In this document: positions 49,200 to 61,805 of the stretch, one piece after another
Numbering within the stretch: position 1 is the stretch's first letter
Layout of the letters: each line of letters opens with the position of its first letter
Source of the DNA: Neodiprion pinetum
Lineage: Eukaryota > Arthropoda > Insecta > Hymenoptera > Diprionidae
NCBI RefSeq assembly: GCF_021155775.2
Contig: NC_060238.1
Coordinates: forward strand, 15,600,542 to 15,664,541
DNA length: 64,000 bases
Direction: 5' to 3'
Program-made: the position numbers and the translations under genes
The notes under the pieces: generated by a model
The model's database searches: none
Told to the model about the DNA's origin: nothing
Seen by the model: the letters and a program-made list of their open reading frames with translations, nothing else

Positions 49200-49519
49200 G
49201 CAGTTGGTCTGCGTGAGCCACCTGGGCTCGTATCTTATTCTCTACTGTTTCTTATCTTGTCCTTTTCTATTCCTTATTGCAAGTAAATTCGCGACTGGCT
49301 GACTATTACTTACGCATTGTTAGTGACCATTGCTTTATTTTATTATCTTTCTCTTCTAGAATACCTAAGTGTCTAATATGGCTGTATAGCAGCGTGTTCT
49401 GTTAAATGATCAATTCTTATCTTAGTCATTGAGTATTACTATTTCGCTATACTTTCTCTGATTAATTCATAACTGTCTCTTTACCTATTACCTTTGATTA
49501 ATTTATCTTACAAGGAGAG

Positions 49520-50149
49520 TGTCAAACTTGGGAATCACAGATTTCCATAACTTTTATATATATTGTAGGGCAGGGTCCCCTCAATAAATATGTAAAGCGG
49601 CAAGACGCCATTCGTTTTTGTTATTGAGAAATTTCAACTCAAAGTTCTATATGTAACTTAAGTAGAAGGAACCTTTTTACCGGTTGCAGCAATAGTTCCG
49701 TGGCGTAGCGGTAACGCTCTTGCTTACTGAGGGACCGAACGGCTGTTCAAGTTCCGTTAGAGTTACTTTTTTTTTTTTTTTTATAAATTATTTAATACAA
49801 AAATAAATAATTAATAATTAATATTTCTATAAATTATTTTTTTATTTTTAAGTTAGGAAAAAATACAAAAAATGATAAAAATAGGTTTTGTAATAATTAT
49901 AATAACAAAGTAATCAATATTATCAAAAATAAAGTCGCTCAGTAAGCAAGAGCGTTACCGCTACGCCACGGAACTATTGCTGCAACCGGTAAAAAGGTTC
50001 CTTCTACTTAAGTTACATATAGAACTTTGAGTTGAAATTTCTCAATAATAAAAACGAATGGTGTCTTGCCGCTTTATATATTTATTGAGGGGACCCTGCC
50101 CTACAATATATATAAAAGTGATGGAAATCTGTGATTCCCAAGTTTGACA
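49520..50149. repeat. Foldback element (630 bp) with a tRNA-like segment
   Basis: The left arm starts TGTCAAACTTGGGAATCACA and the right arm ends with its inverse. Arms of about 215-240 bases flank an AT-rich middle. At 49697-49770 the left arm has TGGCGTAGCGGT (A-box-like) and GTTCAAGTTCC (B-box-like) followed by a long T run, like a Pol III unit. The right arm repeats only the part through the A box. Confidence 0.75.
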
Positions 50150-51182
50150 CACCCCTTGTTAGTGAGTGTACCGCGTGAGCGATCTTACATCGCCGCGCGG
50201 TCCCGCTCGTCGTTCATTTGACATTGGAGTATTGCGCAGTATCGCCTAACATCTTTTTCATTATTTTCTTCGCTAATATCACTGATCGTAGTTGTCCGTA
50301 GTCTCTTTGGTTTGTCGTACGTTGCGTGTTAATTTTTTTGAATATTAATTGTTATAATCCCGAAATTATCTTTTACCGTACCGAATATCACCTTTCTTGT
50401 TTCTCGCACTTACCGCAAACTAGAGACTACGTATTATCTGTTATTTTCTACATCTTATAATCATTTTCTACTTGACCTGTTTCCTTGAATTCACCTCGTA
50501 ATTCAAAATTCCCTGCCTCTGTTATATCGCTGATAATTCTGGTAATGTGATAACTATTACAATCTTTGTATCTCGCCTGTTTCTTATAATCGCTTCTCAT
50601 ATTTTATGGTTTACTTAATCAATGCCTCATTCATGTACCGTATATCTTTGTCTGTCCTGCCTATTCATCATAAAACCGTGTTAATCATTACCTCGAATCA
50701 TAGTATCGCGAGCCTACGCATACCTCTCGCTTATTCGGAAAACGTTCTTTTATTTATTAAATCTGTCGCTTAACTTTTCTCTGGCTGTAAATTAATTATC
50801 GCATCTATCTTAATTGTATCTCAATCTCTTCAGTTGTTTGCTTGTTATTAAAAATTTATCGCTTTTTAACCAATATATTCGATACTATTTCTGCTTCACC
50901 TGTTTCTTATTTTATCCATTGGATTCAACCCCTCCCCTCTACCATTATCTTGTCTATACTGAGCAAGCTGTGTGAAACCGTCGTAGAACCTGACCTTACC
51001 TTTATCTATATCTTTTTCTCTAATTATCTATTTTCTGACGCATGTGCGTCTGGCGCCCAGCAATCATATCTTTCTCTTTTATTATCTCTCTATGTCTAAT
51101 TATTCAGGTTAGTAACTGCGCCGTAGGGTAACCAGTTATCTCACTTCTTCATTTAACCCTCGCAAACAATTTTCTGGTTACA

Positions 51183-51564
51183 ACGTATACGAACACAAGT
51201 TGACCGTAGTTGAAGTTGATTCTTGGCTTTGAATATATACTACCGCAGCTATCGGCCGACCTAGCACTCTGGTCTTGTCCGAACCCGTCCAAAATTCGTC
51301 GTAGAGTTCACATTACAATTACAAGACGCAAACGCAGCTCGAAACCCTCCATCGTTGCTCAATGGTGTTCGGAGTAGCATTTTCTCAGATTTTGAGACTT
51401 AATTCTAGATACAATTACAAGGTACAAAACGTACGTAGGATTAAAGGTATACAAGATGGTTAGGCGATAAATGAAAAAATATTCATAATTTCAATTTTTT
51501 TTTTCTTTGGTTATTGAACGTAAGAATTCTATAGGACACTGGATATTTGAATGCGATTCTCAGA
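51183..51564. other. Duplicated 3' flank, no gene
   Basis: It holds a short copy of the OB-like gene end (ACGTATACGAACACAAGTTG) at about 51184, then a second copy of the 130-bp module and of the TTAATTCTAGATACAATTAC flank. It is a rearranged intergenic region of B2. Confidence 0.55.
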
Positions 51565-51873
51565 TTATACGTATACGAATTCAAGTTGACCGTACGTTCC
51601 TCCAAGATAACCTAGATGCAACCGTATCTCCCTACTGGCTGTCGTCACCTTCTGGAACAAATTCTCATTTTCTTGGAGGGCCCTGGTCAGTCGGTTCGGT
51701 AGAAAAATCGCGAAAGAGTCCTTCAAGTCCAGAACGATTTTATCACCAAATCTCGTTTTAACCCGACAAACGCCACTGACTCGGTATTCGAAGTATACGT
51801 CGAGGTCCGAAAGCTTTTTCAAGGGCAGAAGTGTCTCCAGGCGAGCGACTTCGTTTAATTTTGAAAAGTCCAT
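51565..51873 (-). CDS. B2 OB-fold-like protein (102 aa), intact
   Basis: Same length as in B1. It has MDFSKLNEVARLE, YRVSGVCRVKTRFGDKIVLD, FAIFLPNRLTRAL and LGYLGGTYGQLEF. The start at 51873 matches B1; the open frame extends upstream to 51903 without an aligned start. Confidence 0.65.
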   Translation of the reverse strand: MDFSKLNEVARLETLLPLKKLSDLDVYFEYRVSGVCRVKTRFGDKIVLDLKDSFAIFLPNRLTRALQENENLFQKVTTASREIRLHLGYLGGTYGQLEFVYV

Positions 51874-52027
51874 GATCGTTACTGTCAAGTTGTATGTGCT
51901 CAAAATCTCTTGTGAGTTGATTGAGGTCAGATCTGATTTTCAGCAAATGTTTTACTTCTCCAATATTCTTGATGAGCAGTTCTAGTCGTTCCTTCAATTC
52001 ACGTTGTTGTTCCAAAGCACTTTTCAT
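51758..52027 (-). CDS. B2 coiled-coil ORF overlapping the OB-like gene (89 aa)
   Basis: MKSALEQQRELKERLELLIK and NIGEVKHLLKIRSDLNQLTR match the B1 ORF. The frame overlaps the OB-like gene by about 116 bases. It is retained in two diverged copies. Function unknown. Confidence 0.55.
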   Translation of the reverse strand: MKSALEQQRELKERLELLIKNIGEVKHLLKIRSDLNQLTRDFEHIQLDSNDHGLFKIKRSRSPGDTSALEKAFGPRRILRIPSQWRLSG

Positions 52028-52117
52028 TTGCAAGAAGAACAGCTTCAGACTGGCGATGAAGTTTTCACTTTCGACTTATATAACGTTCCCCCACCACATA
52101 ATTTGAAATTTGGTGGG

Positions 52118-52846
52118 TGGTAAGAAATGTCACGTGGTTGATATCAAATACGTATGCTTGTGTATGCGCGCGCACCTTTTAGCATTCTTAGTGCGATAGT
52201 TACACAACACCGCAGATCCATGGCTCTGAATATACCGCGGCTATCAGTCGACCTTGCACTCTGGTCTTGACTGAACCCGTTTAAAATTCATCGTTGAGTG
52301 CACATGACAGTTACAAGCCAAAAAAATGTCACGTGGTTGATATCAAACCGACATCCGAGTAAATGAAAGACAATTCTCAGAACCATTAATTTTGGAATGT
52401 CGCGTGGTTGAGAACGTGGGAAAGGAATGTGGGGGTGGATGATGTTACTCATCAGCAGTCGTACCGTGGGAAAGGAATTTAAAGTGGTTAATGTTACATA
52501 TCAGCAGTCCTTTCGTGGGAAAAGAATGCAGGGCGGTAAAAAAGTTTTCGCCCCCGCCGCACCCTCTACTGTTGGCAGACGAGCACCACATAAGACTTTG
52601 ACCCTCGGTCGTTAAGATTGTCGGTAAAACAGCATGATCTTGACCTTCGACGGATAAGAATTGTTGGTAAAGCAGTGCGATTTTTACCCTCGACCGATTC
52701 AACTGTCGGTACGGTTGCACGGTTTTGACCTCAAGTTAGTACGGTAGACTGTGACGTCATCGCGGAAAAGGGTTTGAGTCTGGGGAGAATGTCGGTAAGT
52801 GTCGGTAACAGGAATCTGCGTGTAGAACCCCCGTTGCTATACTACT
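52118..52846. repeat. Right terminal inverted repeat of B2
   Basis: It matches the B1 left TIR in inverse: inner 130-bp module at about 52185-52315, CGTGGGAAA at 52415-52423, 52465-52473 and 52514-52522 (49-50 bases apart), CRE at 52752-52759 and the TATACTACT end. The flank after the end is TAGGTA. Confidence 0.85.
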
Positions 52847-53400
52847 TAGGTATATTTATATACCCATATATACAACCAACCTGCTTGTTCACTCTCTCTC
52901 TCTCTTGATGGTAAAATAATCAATTGTTAGTAGTATGTAAGTATCACTTTGTACCCACGGACGCCTGTGTCCTAGTTCAATAGAAATATGTTTTTTTCTT
53001 TTTTTTACTCTCTCTCTCTTTCTCTCTTACGATCTCAAACTTCTCTCAAAAACCTCTCACCATCAGCGGTCGAGAAAGCTGTCCGTGCCTCGCGATCCAA
53101 CGCCACGGGCCACGATGGCCTGAATCTCCGCATGCTCTTGCCCACGTTAATCATTCTCGAGAGAGCAAACAAACAAACAAATGAACAAACAAACATTCGG
53201 AAATATGCCCGAAAGGTCCACTGTCATTCACTGTCATTCACTATCATACGCTAATATTTCGCTGCCAATCATCAAAACTCTTTCTACCATCACTTTTACC
53301 ATATCGAGCAATTAACATGCTCTGTCTATCTTCATACGCATACACACTTGCAAGTCTTGTAGCTATGCTAGCTATCCATTTGTTCAACTATGGGCAATAA
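52847..53400. other. LINE remnant with a short reverse-transcriptase-like piece
   Basis: The 53042-53165 stretch reads LSPSAVEKAVRASRSNATGH followed by DGLNLRMLLP, like the segment before the RT palm of non-LTR elements. Near 53390 ATGGGCAATAAAACC leads into an (AATC)n tail, which fits a LINE 3' end. Confidence 0.4.
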
Positions 53401-53406
53401 AACCTT

Positions 53407-53611
<205 letters not shown>

Positions 53612-55722
53612 GTTTTCGTGTGTCGGACGTGTTGTCAAGTTGCTCTGTCTGCGAAGTGAAAAAGTGTGATTCTGATGCGTTAAGTGCAGGCTATAGTGGT
53701 TCAGAACCTTCAGTTGCATTGCTGGCTTTTGTTTGTGTGTTTCTCAGATTTATCTGGGAGTTGCTATTGTTCTGGAAACAGTAAATAATCAACTCGCCAG
53801 CCTGTGTTACGAGACGCATTGTTTCGGGACTATTTGGTAATTGTGGAGCTTACTCCTTAACATCATTTCTGTGGATGCATGGCTCACTCATATGGATACC
53901 GAGTGCCTGTGATTGTCACCTGTGGCTCATCCTCACCAGGTGCGAGTGTTTGTCCTTCGCTGAAAACTAGACAATTCTAGCATATTTGCTTTTCGCGCTA
54001 GGTGTATCGGCTGACAGGTTTGACGTTAGATCAGCTGACCGTCGTCACAGCTGATTCGCTAGAGAAATACGATTAGTACCTAATCTACCGTGTTTCGCCC
54101 ACAGTGTTGTGTTGACTTTCTTTCTCTCCCTGTGAGAGTATAAACTGACTAGATATAGCACTGTGTGCTGGTAAACAATACAGTGTCCTCATACCACCTA
54201 TGTCGCTTCACCGTTATGAATTTGAGTCAAAACCGGTGCTCTAGTTGTCAAAAGTTCACTGCATTGCCTGGCTCCTGCACTTCGTGCCTTAATAAAAATC
54301 GAAAGCCTGGTGAACCCCCTGCGCGTAAAGCTATGATGGCTGGCGCTAGCAGTGGAAGACCGGGTAGTGAGGCAAACTCGAATCTGCAACCCTCGTTAGC
54401 GGACATTATGAGGGCCATACAAGCTAACACAGCAGCGCTTTACGAATATAAGGAGAGTCAAAATCGGCAAACGGCGGAAATAATAAAATCTCTAGATGCA
54501 TATCATGAAACCGCAGCGGAAAACTCTGCCAAAATCGCAGGGCTTAAGGCAAGGATGGCGAAATTTGAAGCGGAAGGGGAATCTACCCGGGGCTCTTTGG
54601 CGAAACTTAAATAGCAGGTGAATGCGATGGAGGTAGAGAACAACAAGCTCCAACAAAAACTGTCCCTCAACTCAGTTGAAATTAGGGGGGTTTCGGTAAA
54701 GGAAAATGAGGACCTGTACAGCATCCTCTTCTCAGTTGGCGATGCGCTTGGTCTTGCTCTTGGCACTTCCGACGTTAGTGGAATTTATCGACAATCGTCA
54801 AATGATCCAGTCCGCCCACCGCCGATCACAGCTGTCTTCACGCGTCATGATACAGCTGTAAACCTAGTGACTTCCATCCGTAGGCGAAAGGGTAAATTGA
54901 CAACACGGGATTTACGATGGAAGGATAACGTGGCTCATGATATCTACGTCAGCGAAAGCCTGGCACCTTCATCCCGTAAACTTTTGCGGCGGCAAGGGCA
55001 GTCAGGCGAGCGAAAGTCGTCAAGTATGCCTGGACACGAAATGGCAACATCTATGCGAGAAAAGAAGATGAGGCTTCACTCATACATGTCTCAAAAATTG
55101 CTGATATCCCTGAAATCCCTACCAAATCATCATAGCAGCTAATTTTACTTCGTTCTTTACCCGTAAACTTATTTTCTTATCTGCTTGTATCAGGAAGTTG
55201 GCTTTAACCATCAAGTGTCCTTTTCTCTTCGTATTCATATTTCTCCTGTCGTGAGCAAATCCTATTAGGTCTTTTGGCTTCTGTCTTCGAACCCCACACA
55301 TGTATGACCGTGGCGTGTACTCAAGCTGGTCTATCTACCCGTGCCAGGTTGGGCTGTGTCTTCTTGGTTTGTTTTGATTTTCTGACTATGTATCATATCC
55401 TCGATGGCTGATCAATCTGGCACGGATGGAGCCGGCTGTAGCAGTGGTAATGACCCTGATGATGGTGGCTTAAATGAATACATAAGTGAAGTTAAAAATA
55501 AGTCCCCTAACTTAATTAAGTTATTTCATATAAATGCTCAGTCGCTAAACAATACCGTGCATGCTGACGAGTTTATTTACCTGTTCTCAGAGAGCGACGT
55601 TGACGTAATTGGGGTGAGCGAAACCTTTTTTAAAACAAATCAACAGCTTAATATGCCCGATTATAATGTATTCACAGTCAGTAGGTCTAGTAGGGGAGGA
55701 GGTGGAGTGGCAGTGTATGTAC
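53612..55722 (+). mobile_element. Non-LTR retrotransposon (LINE), 5' part
   Basis: 5' leader, ORF1 and the start of ORF2, cut off at 55722 by the LTR-like repeat. ORF1 has the FP-like domain seen in Jockey/CR1-type elements; ORF2 starts with an AP-type endonuclease. Confidence 0.7.
54216..55142 (+). pseudogene. LINE ORF1 with one internal stop
   Basis: It starts MNLSQNRCSSCQKF, with cysteine pairs (CSSC, CTSC) forming a zinc-finger-like start. A coiled coil follows (NSAKIAGLKARMAKFEAEGE). A TAG at 54612-54614 interrupts. The second part has NKLQQKLSLNSVEIRGVSVK and RRKGKLTTRDLRWKDN, then IYVSESLAPSSRKLL, the pattern of baculovirus FP-like domains in LINE ORF1 proteins. It would bind the element RNA. 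Confidence 0.7.
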
Positions 55723-55727
55723 TGTAA
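55404..55727 (+). pseudogene. LINE ORF2 start, endonuclease domain, truncated
   Basis: LIKLFHINAQSLNN, DVDVIGVSETFFK (catalytic Glu) and RSSRGGGGVAVYVL are the opening motifs of an AP endonuclease. The reading frame ends in the LTR-like repeat that begins at 55723. Confidence 0.75.
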
Positions 55728-58572
55728 CGTGGCGTTTCAGAATCGCCCGTCACAAGGGCACACAACCGTTATTATTTTTAGTTTACGCGTCCTCAGCAGG
55801 GTACTCCAACCGAACTCGATACAAAATAGGCAATAACTACTTTTTAACTAATTCTTTTTTGTAAATTCTTTATTTCGCGCTTCGGCGCAAGCTAACAAGG
55901 TACTTGGACGACAACGATCCCGATCAACAAGGGACCACTATCTACCGTTTGCAGCTCTCGACGACTTCGCCTACTGACGGTCTCATCAGACTACACTGGC
56001 TACCTTGGTGCACCTTTATATACACCTGGGGTAGCATCCACCCGAACCTTCCGTATCGCCTCGACTGCCGGTGAACAGGGAGATAAAAATCCTCCCGGCG
56101 GCCGAGGGCATCGTTCCTCGAAGAGGAACCAGCCGCCAACTCTATCGGATGCCGTAAGGATGGCGTGAAGGGCAGACCGTAGCCTGCCATCCTCCGACTT
56201 ACCGGCCTGGTGCCGGACCGACCCCAAACCACTACGTTCAGGGTGATAAAGCCATCGTTCCGAGGATCGACGCTGCCTCCCTATCGGCAGGGACCAATTG
56301 TGTGGGTCGTGGTCCACGGTTTGGCCAACCGTCTGACTGCACGACCTCAGGTACAGGCAGCTAGCTACTGCCTGTACAAAAGCCGGTGGAGGTGAACAAT
56401 GAGGCGTCACTCTCCACCCGGTAACTTTGGCCGAGAGGCACCCTATGTATGCCTCTGCCAAAGAAATCCCCAATGATAGGCAGCCTGGACTGTAACCGAA
56501 GCAGCTACACATCGTACGAGTTGGTGTCAACGACGAAATCGCGAGCAGCACATTACACCACATCTAGCGGTAATTTTTGGAAAACGTATGACCACGCAGT
56601 AACCGATATTCGCCACAGGGGGATGGCCTATTTGCGGTGGGGGTCAACCGACCAATCAAAGAAGAAGAATCACCTCACGACAACCGCGAGATCGGCGAGC
56701 TGAACTACGACCTGCTATTCTACGCTTGACCTGCTGAGGGACAGCATCGTTCTTCCGCATCCTTCCGATTATTCTCTCGATTTAATACCTACCGATCCTT
56801 CTTCCTTTCATTCTACCATTATCGTATCTACTGTTTTTCCATACTCTCGATCATTGCACTACCGTTAACTTCTTCCTGTGAATTCAAGTCCTTTCCTTCC
56901 TTTCTACTTTCGTTTTATTATTCTAAGTTTAATTTAAAATAGAGTCAGTTTGTGTGTCTGAGGTCAACCGTTAAGGTAAGGCTTCTGCCTTTGAATTGTA
57001 CCGTTACGAAGTTGCTCATAATTTCTATTCTTTCTTATGGTATTTATTGACTTTGCGTGAATCATGGTCGACGGTTTAAAGTTGCAGTAAGCCGCCGTGT
57101 GGCTGCATGATTTCGGTCATTGATATTATATTTATTGTTTCTTGGTTGCATCGTGTGATGCCAGTTTTGTGTGAATCATGGTCCACGGCCTAGAGTTGCA
57201 GTAAGCCGCCGTGTGACTGCATGATTTCAGTCATTTATTATTTTCGTATCTGAGCGACCTCGTAACTGCCAAATAATTATTTTTCTTGTATTTATGATTT
57301 TTCTGATTATTTGTGAATCTCTATTATCCTGCTTCTGTATTTTCTATCGTACTTTGAGCCCTATTGGCTTCATATTTTATTCCATACTCTTTTTGTAATA
57401 GTAGCGTGCTTTATATTTTACTTCTGTTATCGCTCATTATACTTTTATTTATTTTTGTGCCTATTGTATCACATATCGAGTTCCTTGGAGTACAAGCGAG
57501 CGTAGAATCACCCCTAGATATTACCGCACTTTTCTTTATCACTATTGACCATTTTATATTATTTTTGCCTGTTATTTATTTCTCCGTATTTTGTTAAATT
57601 AAGTTCTGTGAATTATTCTTTTGTATTGCGGTGTATTTTAGTATATTTCTCTATTTTGTAAACTCTCCGAAATTCTCTCACTCTCATAACTTTGTATTTT
57701 GGTATTCTCTCAAAAGTTATGTTTAGGAATTCATTATTTAATTCCTCAAGTACGTAATCATTATAAATTGTCGAATCTACCGTTTATGAATAATTCTACC
57801 GAAGGCTACCTAGTCGATCGTTTGCCGACTTGGTAAATTGTTACTGAATGTCAATCTCTCATACTGGTTATAATCTATGGTAAATTTGTCGCATCATCTA
57901 CCGAACTATCGTCACGTTGTTTTCTACCGATCGAAGTAAAGTTCTCTCGTTCTAATTGACAGAATAATAATTTTCGTAGCGTCATTTGCAAATTGGGTAA
58001 GATCACGTCGCGCAGTGACGTGTAGTCTCAAGTCAACTCTTGCATTATATCGCATCTCTCGACCTACGTTCATTTTTCTCTGTTAACTACCGTCTCTCGT
58101 TCTAAAGCTACCGTTTACTGCTATTCTACCGAACTTTTTGTGAACAACGATTATTTATTTTATTAACTACCGCTGTCGATACCATCTTATTTGCCTGTCT
58201 CACTCATGTCACCTTCTCGACAATATATGATCGATTGACCTGTTCATTTTCCCTTTTGCCTGGAGTTTATTCTTTATTTTGTTATTTTCTTTAATTCTGG
58301 AATTTCTGTTAGCTGCCTTGAATTCCGCCACTCTACCGGGATGTACGCGATCGTACCTGTGCCTAGCCAGCCATACAACGGGTTCTCTATTTATCTCTTT
58401 TGTACGGTTTTGTGTTAATTTTATTGATTTGCATTATTGTTTGAAAATCGACGCTAACGCGTTTGGCGCCCAACGTAATTATTTTGTTATAGTTTGATAT
58501 TGCGGATAAGTAGAGAATCGCGCCAAAGTGTTAACGGTAAGTCCTCATCCGAGGGTAACAGAATTTAGCGTT

Positions 58573-58575
<3 letters not shown>
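55723..58575. mobile_element. LTR-like non-coding repeat, copy 1 (about 2.85 kb)
   Basis: It starts TGTAACGTGGCGTTTCAG inside the LINE endonuclease and ends TTTAGCGTTACA, so the ends are inverted (TGTAACG and CGTTACA). TGGCGCCCAACGT, the same primer-site sequence as in the Gypsy element, lies about 110 bases before the end. An approximately 65-base segment around CATGGTCCACGG is repeated at 57060 and 57175. No long ORF is present. It could be a very long solo LTR or a non-autonomous element. Confidence 0.55.

Positions 58576-58622
<47 letters not shown>
58576..58622. repeat. (AT)n microsatellite
   Basis: A TA dinucleotide run directly after the repeat end. Confidence 0.95.
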
Positions 58623-58627
<5 letters not shown>

Positions 58628-59037
58628 TAGGCTGATTCAAAAAAAACGGCTAATTTTTTTTTTCCACAATCCTCACATAAAAACTTCCGAGAAGGTGTGA
58701 AAAGACGCCTGTAAACAGCAGAGCCCTTAATATTATTATTAAGAGGTCGCGCATCGGGAATTTCTATTTCCCGTTTAAATAACACAGGAATAAATGTTTT
58801 TAAATTTTGCAGTATCGTATTTGTGCAACGGCTTATTGAATTAGCGGACCAAAGCACATTTTTGTAGGAAATTTGACGCTTTACAAAAAAAGTCCTTATT
58901 AATTTTTTATTATTATATATATATTAATTTTCAATTATTTATTCGTAGCTTCCTAATAATTCATGAGTTTAATGACTTTTATAGCAAATTCGATTGATTG
59001 GTTTCCTTACCACGAAAATTCACATGATTCTAGGTAT
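58623..59037. other. Gap between the two LTR-like repeats
   Basis: No gene. It starts with ATTAGGCTGATTCAAAAAAA, similar to the end of the palindrome at 16463, then unassigned AT-rich sequence. Confidence 0.45.
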
Positions 59038-60340
59038 TGTGACGTGGCGTTTCAGGGTCGCCCGTCACAAGGGCACACGACTGAAGGAAATCTCTAGGAA
59101 ACGCGTCCTCAGCGGGGTACTCCAATGGAACTCGATACAAAATAAGCAATACCTACTCTTAACTAATTCTTTCTTTTTAAATTCTGTATTTTGCGCTCCG
59201 GCGCACGCTAATAAGGTACTTGGACGACAACGATCCCGGCCGCCGAGGAATCAACAGCTGCCGATATCTACCGTTTCAAGCTCTCGACGACTTCGCCTAC
59301 CGACGGTCTGATAAGACTACACTAGCTACCTTGGTGCACTTCTAAACACCTGGGGTAGCATTCACCCGAACCTCTCGTATAGCCTCGACTGCCGGTGAAC
59401 AAGGAGGTAAACGTTCTCCTGACAGCCGAGGGCACCACTCCTTAACGAGAAACCAGCCGCCCGCCTTATCGGATGCCGTAAAGATGGCATACAGGGCAGA
59501 CCGTAGGCTGACATCTTTCGACTTACCGGCCTGGTGGTGCCGGACCGCCCCAAACCACTACGTCCAGATTTATAAGGCCCTCGTTCTGAGGATCGACGCA
59601 GCCTTCCTATCAGCAGGGACTAATCATGTGAGTCATGGTCCACGGTTTACAGTTGCGGTAAGCCACCATGTGACTGCATGATCTCCTTGATTATAGGCAG
59701 CCGGCCACTGCCTATACAACGAAACCGGTGGATGTGAACAATGCGGCGTCACTCTCCCCTAGGTAACTTTGACCGAGAGGCACCCTGCGTGTGCCTCTGT
59801 CAAAGGAGTCCCCAACGATAGGCAACCTGGACAGTAAACTGAAGCAGCTAATAAATCGTACGAGTTGGGGTCAGCGACGAAATCACGAGCAGCACATTAC
59901 GCTACATCTAGCGGTAATCTTCGACAACGCATGACCACGCCGTAACCGATATTCACCACAGGGGGATGGCCTATTTGCGGTGGGGGTCAACCAACCAATC
60001 AAAGGGAAGAAGACTCACCTCGCGACAGCGGCGAGATCGGCGAGCCGAACTTCGACCTCCGTCTATTCTACGCTTGACCCGCTGAGTGACAGCTACGATA
60101 CTCCTTATTCTCCCGTTTTGAGCTACCGATCCTTTTCCTTTTTTCTATCGTTACTTTATCTACCGTCTATTCACCACCTTCTACCGTTGCACTACCAATA
60201 GCTTCATCCTTTTTTCCGTAAATTACCTCCCGTCCTTCTAGTTTTCTCTCGCTATTTCTTTAAGTTTTATTTAAAATAGAATCAGTGTTGTGTGCCTGAA
60301 GTCGTCCATTAAAGTAAGGCTTCTGCCTTTGTATTGTATC

Positions 60341-60770
60341 TGTTGAAATATTGAGTTCGTCTACAAAAGTTTCTCTCTTTTGTGATATTATATTTCTCAT
60401 ATTTAAGTTGTGTCTATTTGTTTTAAAAGTGAAAGTTTTCACTTTTTGCAACATCTGGTAAACACATTGTCAGCCCTGTAGCGATTGCTTTTATGGTTTT
60501 CTGGAAGTAAGGATGGGAGCACTCGAACAGAGCCATATAACCAGGTATAATTTTGCACATGGTATAGACCCTTGAAATATATATTTTTAACAATACAGCT
60601 GCAGTGGTATGGCTCCAAGGAGCCAGTTCACTCTGTCAGTTCACTCTGATCCTTCAGTTGAGAAAGACATACCTTCGACACTCTATTTTGAATAAAAAGA
60701 ACAATCTTCCTAAAATAAATCTTTGATTATTTGATTAAAATTAATCACACCAACATCCATAATCCCAACA
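60341..60770. mobile_element. Solo LTR (430 bp), copia-like
   Basis: TGTTGAAATATTG to AATCCCAACA, flanked by the 5-bp duplication GTATC at 60336-60340 and 60771-60775. Copy 1 of the host repeat lacks the insertion. It contains AATAAA near the 3' end. Confidence 0.85.
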
Positions 60771-61545
60771 GTATCGTTACGAAGTTGTTCACAATTTCTA
60801 TTCTTTTTTTTATTGTATTTATCGTTTCTTGGCTGCATCATATGATGCCGATTTTGTGTGGATCATGGTCCACGGCTTAGAGTTTCGGTAAGCCGCCGTA
60901 TGACTGATGATTTCAGTAATTAATAATCTTCGTGTCTGAGCGACCTCGTAACTCCCGAATAATAATTAATTCTTTAGTATTCATGAATTTTCTGATTATT
61001 TATGAATTTCTATTAGTCTACTGTAGCTTCTATTATATTTTGAGCCCTATTGGCTTTATCTTCCGTTTCATAACTTTTTGTAATAGTAGTGTGCTTTATA
61101 TTTTATTTATGTTATTGCTTATTATATTTATATTTATTTCCTGCCTTTCGTATCGTATATCGACTTCCTTGGAGTATAACCGAGCGTACAATCAGCCTCT
61201 AAATACTACCGCAACTTTTTCTATTGCCATTGGCAATCCTATATTATTTTTGCTTGTTATTCTTTTCTCTGTATCTTTCTGCAGTATCGCATTTCTGTGT
61301 TAATTTAAGTTCTGCGTATTATTCTTAATTCTTTTTGTACTGAGGTGTATTTAGTGTATTTCTTCATTTTGCGAACTCTCCGAATTTCTCACTCTCTCAT
61401 GATTTTGTATTGTGTCGTAATTTTGTAATCTCTCGAAAGTTATGTTTAAGAATTTATTGTATAATTCTTCGGATTCCTAACTTATAAGTTTTCCATATTT
61501 ATTTTGGAATGAGTAACATAGATCTTTTTTACACATAAACCATTC

Positions 61546-61805
61546 ACGCATACATTCCCTCACGTCACACACACTCCTTCACACACCGAAGGTTTCTATA
61601 CGGGATATACGTGAACCTTCCCGTTCACATTCAAATACTCAGGGAAAGTTTCGTTCATACAGGCCAATAATGAGAATATTCACGCATGCATTCCCTAACG
61701 TCATACACACTCCTTCACACACCGAAGATTTTTATACATGAGATAAGTGAACCTTCCCGTTCGCATTCAAACACTCAGGGACAGTTTCGTTCATACAATA
61801 ATGAG
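61546..61805. repeat. Tandem duplication of about 130 bp
   Basis: Two head-to-tail copies of ATTCACGCATACATTCCCT...CACACACCGAAG...CAGGGAAAGTTTCGTTCATAC, differing at several bases. Absent from copy 1 of the repeat. Confidence 0.8.

Larger units (their letters stand above)
48911..51182. mobile_element. LTR-like repeat inserted in B2, related to the repeats at 55723 and 59038
   Basis: It begins near TGACAGCAGCGCGACG and ends CTGGTTACA. Near the 3' end it has TCTGGCGCCCAGCAATCAT, the counterpart of TTTGGCGCCCAACGTAATT in the repeat at 55723. No coding capacity is seen. A 210-bp flank is present on both sides, so a plain target duplication does not explain the join. Boundaries are approximate. 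Confidence 0.5.
30803..52846. mobile_element. Adintovirus-like element B2, left part missing, loaded with nested insertions
   Basis: Same family and gene order as B1, but it starts in the middle of polB at the exact B1 right terminus and ends with a proper right TIR at 52846 (...TATACTACT). It was entered by a piggyBac-like MITE, a Gypsy element, a solo LTR and an LTR-like repeat. Most genes are broken. Only penton and the OB-like/coiled-coil pair remain open. It is the oldest of the copies. Confidence 0.85.

Noticed and set aside
55942..56563. Minus-strand ORFs of 96 and 187 aa in the LTR-like repeat
   Set aside because: No recognisable domain, not preserved as one frame in copy 2 (only a 63-aa piece at 59362-59553 is similar).
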